From a virus, in IMG/VR virus record IMGVR_UViG_3300017917_000210, positions 1-50,661 of that record: a DNA stretch of 50,661 nt; one strand, written 5' to 3'. A program made the position numbers and the translations under genes. Shown here in pieces: positions 7,643 to 15,630 of the stretch (the first letter of the stretch is position 1; each line of letters opens with the position of its first letter). The notes under the pieces were generated by a model, which ran no database searches, was not told the origin of the DNA, and saw nothing but the letters and a program-made list of their open reading frames with translations.

Positions 7643-8126
7643 TTTCGCTAGGTCCGCCAGTATCGTCTGATCCCACTGGATCGTTGCCTAGTTTCTTTTT
7701 GAAGTCTTCTGCAAACGACACACGCTGTCTAAGCTCACTGCTGCTGAAACTGTGATCACGACCATTGAAGTATAGTTCGATGTTGCGCTTGTGACAGATT
7801 TCACGGCCTGTGAATTCCTTGCCTTCATACTCAACACCTAGAATACGCACATCGATTGGTAATATCAACAGCAGGTCTTCTAGATCTTTTTCTGTGTTGT
7901 AGACCCATACTTCGTCTACATATTTGCAACCTACCAGTTGCAATTGTCTTTCCACAATGCTCTGCACCGGTCTGTTCTTAGTAGGACGATCCAGTGTTGG
8001 ATCATTCTGCAATGCACAAATCAAATACTCACATTTTTCTTTTGCTTCTCGCAGCATGGCAATATGCCCGGCATGCAATAAATCAAACGTACTGGCGGTA
8101 AAGCCAACTTTTTTACTATTTAACAT
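7638..8126 (-). CDS. Cytidylyltransferase-fold nucleotidyltransferase (TagD / HldE C-domain-like)
   Basis: A 162-aa protein with the nucleotidyltransferase signature FTASTFDLLHAGH (HxGH at 18-21) and the C-terminal SSSELRQRV, matching the ISSSxLR motif. Family members join CTP or ATP to a phosphorylated sugar or polyol; the size and motifs fit both glycerol-3-phosphate cytidylyltransferase and the adenylyltransferase half of HldE. The HldD-like epimerase at 5033-5902 favours a heptose pathway, but no kinase half is present here. Confidence 0.8.
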   Translation of the reverse strand: MLNSKKVGFTASTFDLLHAGHIAMLREAKEKCEYLICALQNDPTLDRPTKNRPVQSIVERQLQLVGCKYVDEVWVYNTEKDLEDLLLILPIDVRILGVEYEGKEFTGREICHKRNIELYFNGRDHSFSSSELRQRVSFAEDFKKKLGNDPVGSDDTGGPSEK

Positions 8127-8657
8127 TTAGTTCTCCCACCAATTTTCCCAAGGAAACACCACCCATGCAGGTGTTTCTAGTTTATTGATATCTGTACCCA
8201 CGTAGTCTACATCTTTAAATCCGCTGGTAACATTGTTTACTAACACAGCGAATCGAACGTTATTGTGCCAGATTGTATTCCATTTTGGATCACTTGGCAA
8301 ACAACTGCTCTGCCAATCGTCTTTGATCCAGTCCAGTGTAGCACCGCTGTCGTTGATATCGTCAACGATCAGTATTTTCTTTCTACCATCACCAGACGCC
8401 ATTGGATCATGAACTGTGTATCCAAATGCGTCTTCTGCCATCCAGAGATTGCTTTCTGGACCAATGTCTGCATCACGAAAACTCACGTTTAATGTGTGCA
8501 TAGGAACTTCTAAATAATGACTGAGCATGGTTGCTGGCACCAGCCCGCCTCTGGTTAGTCCTACGATGTAATCTGGCCGCCAGTTAGCGTGTGTCATTTC
8601 ACGAATAATCTTGTGCAGCCATGCTCGCAAGTGCTTGTCACTGTGTTTCAGTTGCAT
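8127..8657 (-). CDS. Phosphoribosyltransferase (type I PRTase)
   Basis: A 176-aa protein with the PRPP-binding loop ILIVDDINDSGATLD (V98-D109) and an upstream VGLTRGGLVPA substrate loop. Type I PRTases join a base to PRPP; the layout resembles xanthine/hypoxanthine-guanine enzymes. Being next to 7-deazaguanine genes it might act on a deazapurine base, but ordinary purine salvage is equally possible. The start overlaps the previous gene by 20 bases; an ATG at codon 21 would remove the overlap. Confidence 0.8.
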   Translation of the reverse strand: MQLKHSDKHLRAWLHKIIREMTHANWRPDYIVGLTRGGLVPATMLSHYLEVPMHTLNVSFRDADIGPESNLWMAEDAFGYTVHDPMASGDGRKKILIVDDINDSGATLDWIKDDWQSSCLPSDPKWNTIWHNNVRFAVLVNNVTSGFKDVDYVGTDINKLETPAWVVFPWENWWEN

Positions 8658-8991
8658 CTTCGTCTACCTCAATGTTGTGGTTAATTATAGCATCAAAAAA
8701 TTTTAAACAAAATAAACTGGCAGTACTAGCATAGGTTTCGGGCAAATGAATTAAGTATATGCCACTGCCGTCGTTGAACTTGTGACTCCATTTACTGCCA
8801 ATGACATTTGGTACACGAATACGATAGTGAGTATCTACAGTAGATGTGCCGCGACTGTTGTAATATGGATCATGAATCTCTTGTGCTTCAGCACCCTGCA
8901 TGACCCACCAATCAACCATCTCTTGATCCAGCTTGTTAACTGTAATCTTAATTGGACGAAATGCCACCGCGCCGGGTAAGATAACTCTCAT
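8638..8991 (-). CDS. Hypothetical protein, 117 aa
   Basis: A soluble protein starting MRVILPGAVAFRPIKITVNK; the middle (DPYYNSRGTSTVDTHYRIRV) and the C-terminal helix give no recognised motif. It overlaps the preceding cupin by 44 bases and the PRTase by 20. Such long overlaps are unusual, so the true start could be further downstream. Function unknown. Confidence 0.6.
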   Translation of the reverse strand: MRVILPGAVAFRPIKITVNKLDQEMVDWWVMQGAEAQEIHDPYYNSRGTSTVDTHYRIRVPNVIGSKWSHKFNDGSGIYLIHLPETYASTASLFCLKFFDAIINHNIEVDEDATETQ

Positions 8992-9421
8992 TGTGTTCCC
9001 AATCAGTTTTTGGATTACGGCCTACCAAGAAGCCCCATTCGCGTTTGTGCGGACCTGGCATGAACAAGGTCCATGCAGTTACGCCAGTTTTGAGCTCAAT
9101 ACGATGAAAACTATTAGGGCTACAAATGCGGAAATGTCCGGGCCCACGCCAGTGACAAACCTCGCCAACCTTAATACCATTGCTGTCAAACTCTGGAACA
9201 TATTCATAGTACCCGCCTTTCAATATCAGTGTAGCGTAAGGCCATGGATGATCGTGTACATCATCCGGATCGCCTTTTAAAAATTTATGCAAAAAAACAT
9301 TGAATGGAAATTTATCACGTTCCTTGAGAAATAGATAATAGCGTTCTAGATAAGGCTCGTTGTTGATTCTATCATTGATAATACGTTTGCGTCCTAGACG
9401 CTCAAGTAATTTTAACATCAA
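8948..9421 (-). CDS. Cupin-like protein
   Basis: A 157-aa protein with cupin-type metal-binding spacing: HDHPWPYATLILKGGYYEY in the first motif and SPNSFHRIEL in the second. The tail is GPHKREWGFLVG. Cupins are beta-barrels that bind metal or sugar; many in glycan loci are sugar-nucleotide epimerases or isomerases, others are dioxygenases. The product here cannot be fixed. The start is one of two adjacent ATGs. Confidence 0.7.
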   Translation of the reverse strand: MMLKLLERLGRKRIINDRINNEPYLERYYLFLKERDKFPFNVFLHKFLKGDPDDVHDHPWPYATLILKGGYYEYVPEFDSNGIKVGEVCHWRGPGHFRICSPNSFHRIELKTGVTAWTLFMPGPHKREWGFLVGRNPKTDWEHNESYLTRRGGISSN

Positions 9422-9965
9422 CGCCTCCTACACTTGAACCTTTGTATTTGCTATCCTTGAGGAGTTCTTCCACACGTTCCGCAACTTTTCCGCCGTTGAT
9501 AGCCTTGGCAATTTTTGCAGCCTCTGCTGGATCCCAGGCATAACTGGTTGAGCTTTGTGCGCCACTGTTAGGAGGTGTTACACTGCTGGCAGATAAACTT
9601 TTTGCAAAGATAGTGCCTGGTGGATAGGTTCCTGGTATAGGTGGCCACTGAGTTGTAGTAGTGGGCCATGTGACTGGAGTTGGTTGAACGTGTGGCACTG
9701 GACCAAATCCTGGTTTGAATTTTGAGTGATTGTTTTCCAGTTGCTCCAGTCTACGAATGATGTTGTGTTGATCATCATACAATCGACGCAATGGACCACT
9801 GCGTTTGCTGTGCCCGTCATGATTGCGAGCCAGTGCTGCAATAACCATTAGATGCTGTAGTGTCTTTTGAACACTGGGATCGTCACTGGTCAGTGCTTCG
9901 TCAAACAGTTCAATGAATGCTTCCAGATCAAAGTCTGCAGAATCTTTTTCTCTTGCTGCGCCCAT
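9402..9965 (-). CDS. Hypothetical protein with Pro/Trp/Thr-rich linker
   Basis: A 187-aa protein. Residues 1-85 are helical (ALTSDDPSVQKTLQHLMVIA), 90-130 are a low-complexity linker with TPVTWPTTTTQWPPIPG, and the C-terminus has another short helical domain. The ATG at 9965 is preceded by a good GGAGG site, better than the in-frame TTG at 9977. The linker resembles those of structural or tethering phage proteins; role unknown. Confidence 0.65.
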   Translation of the reverse strand: MGAAREKDSADFDLEAFIELFDEALTSDDPSVQKTLQHLMVIAALARNHDGHSKRSGPLRRLYDDQHNIIRRLEQLENNHSKFKPGFGPVPHVQPTPVTWPTTTTQWPPIPGTYPPGTIFAKSLSASSVTPPNSGAQSSTSYAWDPAEAAKIAKAINGGKVAERVEELLKDSKYKGSSVGGVDVKIT

Positions 9966-9966
9966 G

Positions 9967-10122
9967 TTAGCCTCCAAGTTTGATGTCTTCGTTGAACATG
10001 TGCGGAATCCATCCGGATGCTGCCACTATCCAGGCCAACGCCACTGGGGAGTTAAAGTTTAGAATTACTAATCCTATGCAGGCAACTGAGATAATTCCTG
10101 CTGTAATTTGTTTGATAGTCAT
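9967..10122 (-). CDS. Small membrane protein, 51 aa
   Basis: Starts MTIKQITAGIISVACIGLVI; two hydrophobic stretches (residues 6-22 and 27-40) suggest a hairpin membrane protein. The ATG at 10122 follows the stop of the upstream gene by one base. Longer in-frame readings would overlap that gene. Function unknown. Confidence 0.6.
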   Translation of the reverse strand: MTIKQITAGIISVACIGLVILNFNSPVALAWIVAASGWIPHMFNEDIKLGG

Positions 10123-10123
10123 A

Positions 10124-10354
10124 TTACCAATCGCCTTCTGTGCGTTCCTGCAACCATGCTCGGACCTGCTCCCTGGCTTCCTCAATGGTCAAGGCATGCA
10201 CTGTACAAGTCATTATTTCGTTTCTAATAGATATATCAAATGGTACTACACCACCAAATTCAAAATCGTCTGGAACCGGTTGCATGATTCTAAAAGTTTG
10301 CATGCTTTTGGCTTTATTAATTAAAGCGTTGGCAAGGTCTCTCGCAGTTTTCAT
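10124..10354 (-). CDS. Hypothetical protein, 76 aa
   Basis: Starts MKTARDLANALINKAKSMQT; an alpha/beta small protein without a known motif. It overlaps the folE stop by 4 bases and is likely co-translated with folE. Function unknown. Confidence 0.65.
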   Translation of the reverse strand: MKTARDLANALINKAKSMQTFRIMQPVPDDFEFGGVVPFDISIRNEIMTCTVHALTIEEAREQVRAWLQERTEGDW

Positions 10355-11130
10355 CTTGGGGCAAACTCCTGTTGTAGTTTGATGTTATCAAAGAATTCCT
10401 TTTTAACACTAGCGTCTTCTTTGAATGCACCTGCTAGCACAGTGGTCTGTGTTAAACTACTGTGCGCCATGATACCACGATTCTCGCAGCATCCGTGTAC
10501 GGCTTGTACATATACCGCTACATCTTTCGAATCAGTTGCTTTACTAATCTCGCGGGCAATGTCGTTACAAAGTTCCTCCTGGAGAGTACCTCGTCTGGCG
10601 CACCACTGCGCAATGCGTGTGTACTTGCTGAGCCCAATAAGTTTATTAGCAGCAATAATGCCAATATAGGCAACACCACTAACAGGCTGATGATGATGAC
10701 TGCACATGCTACGAAGCTCACTCCGTACAACGAGCATGCCCTCGTAGCGGTCCTGCGAATCGTTTGGAAATGCTGTTGCATCTGGTCCTGGTTCATATCT
10801 ACCTGCCATTATTTCGTTGAAGTACATTTTAGCAAGACGTCTTGCTGTACCTTTTGAGTTAGGATCGTTCTCACGATCAATCAGTAAACGATCGAGTACT
10901 GTTTCGAACGCTTCTGTAGCTTCGTCAATTAACTGTTCTTTAACATGTTCATTGTCGATGTATTCGCTAATGTTATCGCCTGCCCAGAAACGTTTGCCTT
11001 CGCGCTTCATTTTAAAGCGAAGATAATTTCCTAGATATTTTTCTTCTTTGTAACCGCCATCACCTGCCATAGCGTCTACTGCTGTTTGGTCATTTTCGTC
11101 ATGACTGACATACACTTTGTTATAAACCAT
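10351..11130 (-). CDS. folE: GTP cyclohydrolase I
   Basis: A 259-aa enzyme, longer than the E. coli protein (222 aa) because of an N-terminal extension of some 60 residues. FolE opens GTP to dihydroneopterin triphosphate, the first step to folate and to 7-deazaguanines. Zinc and catalytic motifs are intact: RSMCSHHHQPVSG with Cys and His ligands, KLIGLSKYTRIAQWCARR, and VQAVHGCCENRGI with the second Cys. With QueD and QueE here it supplies preQ0 precursors. An early promoter with an embedded late box lies upstream, and the leader has a CGGAG ribosome-binding site. Confidence 0.95.
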   Translation of the reverse strand: MVYNKVYVSHDENDQTAVDAMAGDGGYKEEKYLGNYLRFKMKREGKRFWAGDNISEYIDNEHVKEQLIDEATEAFETVLDRLLIDRENDPNSKGTARRLAKMYFNEIMAGRYEPGPDATAFPNDSQDRYEGMLVVRSELRSMCSHHHQPVSGVAYIGIIAANKLIGLSKYTRIAQWCARRGTLQEELCNDIAREISKATDSKDVAVYVQAVHGCCENRGIMAHSSLTQTTVLAGAFKEDASVKKEFFDNIKLQQEFAPR

Positions 11131-11168
11131 TTGTTCTCCGAGTTATAGCCGAGGATGGCTAATAGTTA

Positions 11169-11197
11169 ATTGTAAATTTATTTAGATGATTTGTCAA
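11169..11197 (-). promoter_or_regulatory. Early (sigma70-type) promoter of folE, with embedded late box
   Basis: Minus strand: TTGACA (11192-11197), 17-base spacer, TACAAT (11169-11174). The late-type core TAAATA (11179-11184) lies within the spacer. The -35 box overlaps the last codons of galE. The leader contains a short TAGCC/GGCTA hairpin. Confidence 0.8.
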
Positions 11198-12164
11198 CAG
11201 TATTTGATGGGTTATTATACCACTTCCATGCACTGTTGACTATTGATTCTAGATCGTGTTTGGGGCGCCATCCTAGCACAGCACCTGCTAAGAAATTGTT
11301 AGCAACCAAACGGTCTGGGTCACCTGCCCTGCGTTCCCCATGTTCAATATCTGATGTGCCAATCAGTCGGCCCACTGTTTGCATGACCTCTGCATTGCTA
11401 TAACCACGGCCACTGCCTAGATTCAGTGTGTAGCAGCCTTCAAATGCAAACAGATACTGCATAGCCAACATGTGAGCTTCAGCTAGATCTGACACATGCA
11501 CATAGTCACGAATGCAAGTACCATCTGGAGTTGCATAATCCTTGCCATACAGCGTGAATGTGGTTTTATCTCGAGCACTTTCTAACAAGCGAGCAATTAT
11601 GTGTGTAGCACCTGGTGCTTGTCCTAGTGTGCCAGACTCGTCTGCACCACAGGCATTGAAGTAACGCAGATTCATAGCAGCCAGGCCGTATGCTCGGTGG
11701 TAGTCTGCTAGCATGATTTCGATCATGGCCTTGCTCTGTCCATATGGACTCAGAGGATTAAATGCTTGTTCCTCGCCAATCAAATCCACTTCAGGTGCGC
11801 CATACACTGCGGCACTGCTGGAAAACACAATAACAGGAGGACGTGGTAAACGACGAATAACATCCAGGAACATGGCAGTCTTTGCCACGTTGTTGGTGTA
11901 GTATTCTGCAGGATCCAACACACTAGGACCAACCAGACTGGTACCTGCACAATGCACAATCGCATGCACAGTTTCAGTTTGTAGGAACTTGATAACTTCG
12001 TCACTGTAATAGTCAGCAGTGATTAAAAAGTTCATGTGTGGCAGCACATGATCTCGTGCCACACGATCTACACCTATCACACGATACCCTGCATCCTTAA
12101 GATGCTTGCACACGTGACTGCCGATGTAACCTGTTGCACCGGTTACTAACACAGTCTGACTCAT
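11178..12164 (-). CDS. galE: UDP-glucose 4-epimerase (GalE-like)
   Basis: A 328-aa extended short-chain epimerase. The NAD-binding TGATGYIGS is at residues 7-15, VFSSSAAVYG carries the catalytic serine region, and SPYGQSKAMIE has YxxxK. Characteristic GalE stretches follow: LRYFNACGADESG and GTCIRDYVHVSDLA. The enzyme interconverts UDP-glucose and UDP-galactose for glycan synthesis. I chose ATG 12164 (ATGA overlap with the previous gene), since the longer frame reads through that small gene. It supplies donors for the glycosyltransferases in this window. Confidence 0.9.
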   Translation of the reverse strand: MSQTVLVTGATGYIGSHVCKHLKDAGYRVIGVDRVARDHVLPHMNFLITADYYSDEVIKFLQTETVHAIVHCAGTSLVGPSVLDPAEYYTNNVAKTAMFLDVIRRLPRPPVIVFSSSAAVYGAPEVDLIGEEQAFNPLSPYGQSKAMIEIMLADYHRAYGLAAMNLRYFNACGADESGTLGQAPGATHIIARLLESARDKTTFTLYGKDYATPDGTCIRDYVHVSDLAEAHMLAMQYLFAFEGCYTLNLGSGRGYSNAEVMQTVGRLIGTSDIEHGERRAGDPDRLVANNFLAGAVLGWRPKHDLESIVNSAWKWYNNPSNTVDKSSK

Positions 12165-12307
12165 TGTGATACTCGATTCATGATATAAAACAATCCAATG
12201 CACATGACTGCATTATGTGCTCCTGCTAGACTCAACAGTAGCATGAGAGCTATGCAGGTGTGTAACCAGTTGATCTTGCTGTATAACTCTTTTAGTTTTT
12301 CATTCAT
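12161..12307 (-). CDS. Small membrane protein, 48 aa
   Basis: Sequence starts MNEKLKELYSKINWLHTCIA; a hydrophobic segment at 17-30 (CIALMLLLSLAGAH) and a second at 33-43. TAATG overlap with the 320-aa gene and ATGA overlap with galE show tight coupling, supporting reality despite the small size. Function unknown. Confidence 0.65.
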   Translation of the reverse strand: MNEKLKELYSKINWLHTCIALMLLLSLAGAHNAVMCIGLFYIMNRVSQ

Positions 12308-13269
12308 TATATTTCCAATCTAGCTAGTTCATCTCGCAGGCTTTGCTCATCCGGATTGTATGCAATACCCTGCCACTCTTTGATTTTGACTTCTTCAGTT
12401 TCTGGCAAATCATCTTGCCAGCTGCTGATCCAGCGTGTGCCGGTCCATTTGGCAGTATGTGTCCACGAGTTCTTGCCTGCTGTTTTAACATTATACACAC
12501 CTTCACGCACAGGTGCAATCTTCTTGGGGAACCAGTCCGTCATGTTGTAAGTGATGTCGTCCATGTTGGTGTACTTTTCCCACTTGCCGTCTTTTTGTGA
12601 ACCTGCAATGTACATGCCAAAGTCTGAACTCTTGCCGTCAGTGTTACCACCCCAGTTGTCAATGATGTCACCATCATACTCAACATAATTGATAATTTCT
12701 TCGCCATCAATTTCGTCGTAGCCCAACAAGAGTTTAGAAACATCAAACGGTTCTTTGAGTTCAATCTCGCCTTCAAAGAATGTGCCTTTTTCATTTGAGC
12801 GTCCAATGAATACCACTGTGCCATCTGGTTGAGATCCAATGTACACTTCGTCGTTGCAGCACCAGTCTGGTGCATCGTCGGTGCCGCCATCAATGTCGTC
12901 AAAGCTGCGTTCAAAAACTGTGTCACCGTTTTCGTCTAAGATTTGTAGTGTGCCTGCACTACGACTAACACCATGTGCATGACCCATACCATCGCAGTCA
13001 TACCAGGAACCTGGCTGAAATGGCCACATGTCTTCGGGAATGTTGTTTTCATCTGCATAATCACTGTCCCAGGCAAAGTCGCTGAAATCCAGTCGGCGAT
13101 GTTTAAAATAGTCGTAGATTTTGCGATCCACTGTGCCCATCACAGTTTCGCCACCGTAGCCCCACATGCAGATTTTGTATGTGCGAGGTGTGAACTTGAG
13201 AATCTCAATCAGTTTCTCGTGTTCAGAATTAACAGTTTCAGCAGTCTGAGCTGGAGATTTCTTTTTCAT
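12307..13269 (-). CDS. Hypothetical acidic protein, 320 aa
   Basis: A soluble, strongly acidic, Gly/Trp/Tyr-rich protein. Visible stretches include CMWGYGGETVMGTVDRKIYD near residue 34, several DGD/DDIDGGT turns, and a C-terminal part with a THTAKWTGTRW motif, suggesting beta-rich repeats. A good AAGGA site precedes the ATG. It overlaps a 79-aa gene upstream by 32 bases. No enzyme signature was recognised. Confidence 0.7.
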   Translation of the reverse strand: MKKKSPAQTAETVNSEHEKLIEILKFTPRTYKICMWGYGGETVMGTVDRKIYDYFKHRRLDFSDFAWDSDYADENNIPEDMWPFQPGSWYDCDGMGHAHGVSRSAGTLQILDENGDTVFERSFDDIDGGTDDAPDWCCNDEVYIGSQPDGTVVFIGRSNEKGTFFEGEIELKEPFDVSKLLLGYDEIDGEEIINYVEYDGDIIDNWGGNTDGKSSDFGMYIAGSQKDGKWEKYTNMDDITYNMTDWFPKKIAPVREGVYNVKTAGKNSWTHTAKWTGTRWISSWQDDLPETEEVKIKEWQGIAYNPDEQSLRDELARLEI

Positions 13270-13477
13270 TTGCGCCGTCCTTCAATATTGATAACATTTT
13301 ACATTGTTCGTAGAGTTTGGTTAGATCTACCTGTTGCCCTGCACCCTGAGCATGATATGTCTGACCTGTGCCCCAGATCACTACAGTTCTTTGGTAGACA
13401 GCGTAGGCTTTGTCGTCGTCAAATTTCTCCCACCACACAGCCTCGCTTAACATGTCTCGCCAAAGTTTGAAGTTCAT
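13238..13477 (-). CDS. Hypothetical protein, 79 aa
   Basis: Starts MNFKLWRDMLSEAVWWEKFD; soluble, no motif recognised. It couples to the glycosyltransferase stop by one base (TAATG). Function unknown. Confidence 0.6.
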   Translation of the reverse strand: MNFKLWRDMLSEAVWWEKFDDDKAYAVYQRTVVIWGTGQTYHAQGAGQQVDLTKLYEQCKMLSILKDGANEKEISSSDC

Positions 13478-14667
13478 TAGAACTTGCTTTCGTGTGTATG
13501 TTTACGATAGTCTGTACTCATACGCAACCACTGTTCGCCTTTGCCTTCTAGTATGTCCACAATGCGATCAACTGTGCCATTGGTCCAGTCACTGATCTTA
13601 CCTTGATTGGCATGTGGTCTCTGCAACAGTTTTTCCAACTTGTTCATTGCATCCTCTATACTCCAAGGAATGTACAAACGATCGTGATCATTGGCAAAAG
13701 ATTCAGGGAAACTACGATAAGCAGGATATAGTACATTACAGCCCAGTGTATCTGCTTCTGAGACAGTATTGCTGACCCAGTCCTGTAAAGCACAATTAAA
13801 TAGCACACGAGTGTCAGTAAGTAGATTATAGTAATCATTCTTTTCCAAATCCTCGTGAATTACCAATCGACCGCTGGCCTGCATTGCACGAGTACGAGCC
13901 ATGTAGCTGTCGTTGTTGCTTTTGAGAGCTGCACCAGAGAACAAACAGAACTCCACAGCAGTGCCCGGATGACGCTCATACCAAGCATCAATTAGATCCA
14001 TGAAGAAGTCTGGTTGCTTCTCTTGATCCCAACGTGCCGCAAAGCCCACACGATGCTTGCGCTCTGTAAATGGGCGCAGTTCACCTGAAATACGCTCACG
14101 CACTTCGCTCTTGCCAAACGCCAGTCCACTAATGTTGTAGACGGGAGCAGTCCAGCCTGCAATCTTCATGTGCATGACCATTTCTTCATTGGTGGCTAAC
14201 ACAGCACCACCAGAGATTGTGACAATGTCATTGACCATCTTCTCATACAGGTCCATCCACCGGCCCATGCCCCAAACGTGTACAAAGTCATCTGGGTCAA
14301 TTGCTTGAGCCAAACAGCGCACGTAGATGCGTGGACGCATTTCTGCTGGAACTTGATTGATGATATAGCCAAGACTTTCAAAGCCTGGTTGGAACATGTC
14401 TTCAAAGTAAACAACATCTTCCGCAGTTACTTCGCCCTGCTGCATCATACGAACTAGATTCATCATCTGGCTCATGGCAAAGTAACTGCGACCATGTGCG
14501 TCCAGCACTTGACCCACAACAATCTTTTGACTGTTGTCAAGAGTCAAGCCTGGCACATAGCTTACTTCTAGACCGCGTTTCTCAAACACACGCTTGTTCC
14601 ACTCTGTTAGTTGTAGAGTGTAGCGAGCCTTGTAAGACTCCAAGCCCATGTAATAGAGTTTACGCAT
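13477..14667 (-). CDS. Glycosyltransferase (GT-B type, GT4-like)
   Basis: A 396-aa protein beginning MRKLYYMGLESYKARYTLQL. The C-terminal half has GT-B hallmarks: HRVGFAARWDQEKQPDFFMD (start of the donor-binding domain), LVIHEDLEKNDYYNLLTDTRV, and NTVSEADTLGCNVLYP, which resembles the E-x7-E region. I chose the ATG at 14667 with an AAGGA site because 25 upstream codons overlap another gene. Donor and acceptor are unknown: DNA bases, as with T4 glucosyltransferases, or a surface glycan are both possible. Confidence 0.75.
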   Translation of the reverse strand: MRKLYYMGLESYKARYTLQLTEWNKRVFEKRGLEVSYVPGLTLDNSQKIVVGQVLDAHGRSYFAMSQMMNLVRMMQQGEVTAEDVVYFEDMFQPGFESLGYIINQVPAEMRPRIYVRCLAQAIDPDDFVHVWGMGRWMDLYEKMVNDIVTISGGAVLATNEEMVMHMKIAGWTAPVYNISGLAFGKSEVRERISGELRPFTERKHRVGFAARWDQEKQPDFFMDLIDAWYERHPGTAVEFCLFSGAALKSNNDSYMARTRAMQASGRLVIHEDLEKNDYYNLLTDTRVLFNCALQDWVSNTVSEADTLGCNVLYPAYRSFPESFANDHDRLYIPWSIEDAMNKLEKLLQRPHANQGKISDWTNGTVDRIVDILEGKGEQWLRMSTDYRKHTHESKF

Positions 14668-14959
14668 TGTTGTTCCTTGTACGATAGTTGTTGTATCCGC
14701 GACCGTTGGTGTTGCGTGGTTTGAAATCCCTACGCTCGTCATCTGGTTTAGCGAACCAACGGTTCTTGATATACTTGCCGTCTACTCGACGCATGAAATC
14801 TTGCCAACTTTGGCTGTGATGATTGTAAAGGTCCTTCTCATCAAAGTAGTGACCAAAGTCAACACAGAATTGACGGTAGTTGTCAAGATCATCATAGATC
14901 TTGTTTACTTCGGGCTTCATGGTCAAATACTTTTTGAGCCATTTTGGTTGTGCCATCAT
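14660..14959 (-). CDS. Hypothetical protein, 99 aa, basic Asn/Arg-rich tail
   Basis: Starts MMAQPKWLKKYLTMKPEVNK. It contains aromatic-rich stretches (YRQFCVDFGHYFDEKDLYNH) and ends with an N/R/G-rich, probably disordered tail (NTNGRGYNNYRTRNNN). An AGGAG site precedes either of two adjacent ATGs. The basic tail may contact nucleic acid. Function unknown. Confidence 0.65.
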   Translation of the reverse strand: MMAQPKWLKKYLTMKPEVNKIYDDLDNYRQFCVDFGHYFDEKDLYNHHSQSWQDFMRRVDGKYIKNRWFAKPDDERRDFKPRNTNGRGYNNYRTRNNNA

Positions 14960-14968
14960 TATCTCCTA

Positions 14969-15412
14969 TTAAGCTGGATGGTAAAAGGTTTGTTCGGGTG
15001 TGCGTGGATCTCTGTAAACAATTTCACAACCGTTTTCGTTGTCTTCGCTTACACTGATAATAACATGTCTACCGGGATAGCGCAAGTTAATTTGGATATA
15101 TAAGTCGTCTGCGATCATCTCGCAGCTCTTATAATCAAGTTGTAGAATGCCATCTTGGCTGTACAGAGACTCTAACCAACGTTTGAATTGGATAAACTCA
15201 ATGTCTCTATCATTGTGGAATACAGAAATAGCCACTTTAAAATGGAATATGTGTCTGTGTGGATGTGCCAGAAAACTGACATCTTGCAGTTTAGGATCAG
15301 TGCCCGCAGCAGGATAGCAGTGAATGCCTTCCTTTTGGAATCTAATCCAGATCATGCGATCAGCTGCCTGACTGTTTATGTCTGTTTGAGATCTTTCTGC
15401 TTGTATGGTCAT
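14969..15412 (-). CDS. Hypothetical protein, 147 aa, possibly T-fold-like
   Basis: Contains FLAHPHRHIFHFKVAISV, IEFIQFKRWLESLYSQ, LDYKSCEMIADDLY and HVIISVSEDNENGCEI. The order (His-rich strand, helix, D-x-K-S-C-E helix, strand ending in ExxENG) loosely recalls the T-fold of QueD-like proteins, but this is a weak impression. Overlaps the next small gene by 4 bases. Function not assigned. Confidence 0.6.
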   Translation of the reverse strand: MTIQAERSQTDINSQAADRMIWIRFQKEGIHCYPAAGTDPKLQDVSFLAHPHRHIFHFKVAISVFHNDRDIEFIQFKRWLESLYSQDGILQLDYKSCEMIADDLYIQINLRYPGRHVIISVSEDNENGCEIVYRDPRTPEQTFYHPA

Positions 15413-15630
15413 ACTGACAGTCCTTCAAACTCTTTCAGTCCGTGTACCACAGCACTGATATGGTCTTTTTCTAAAAAGAACTGATAGGTGCTGGTGTTAC
15501 CCAATTCACCTTTGTCGTTGTATTCTTCGCCAACAAACTCGATGCAGTACAGTGTATCTGGATTCAGACACGGTTTTACTATGCCGCGAAGTTTAAAAGC
15601 AGGGTCGTCTCGTATTAGAAATTCTTTCAT
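15409..15630 (-). CDS. Hypothetical protein, 73 aa
   Basis: A soluble beta-rich small protein starting MKEFLIRDDPAFKLRGIVKP. Coupled by 4-base overlaps on both sides. No motif recognised. Confidence 0.6.
   Translation of the reverse strand: MKEFLIRDDPAFKLRGIVKPCLNPDTLYCIEFVGEEYNDKGELGNTSTYQFFLEKDHISAVVHGLKEFEGLSV

Noticed and set aside
14969-15412. Third QueD-like gene
   Set aside because: Motif order only loosely fits a T-fold, and zinc and catalytic residues cannot be lined up with confidence.
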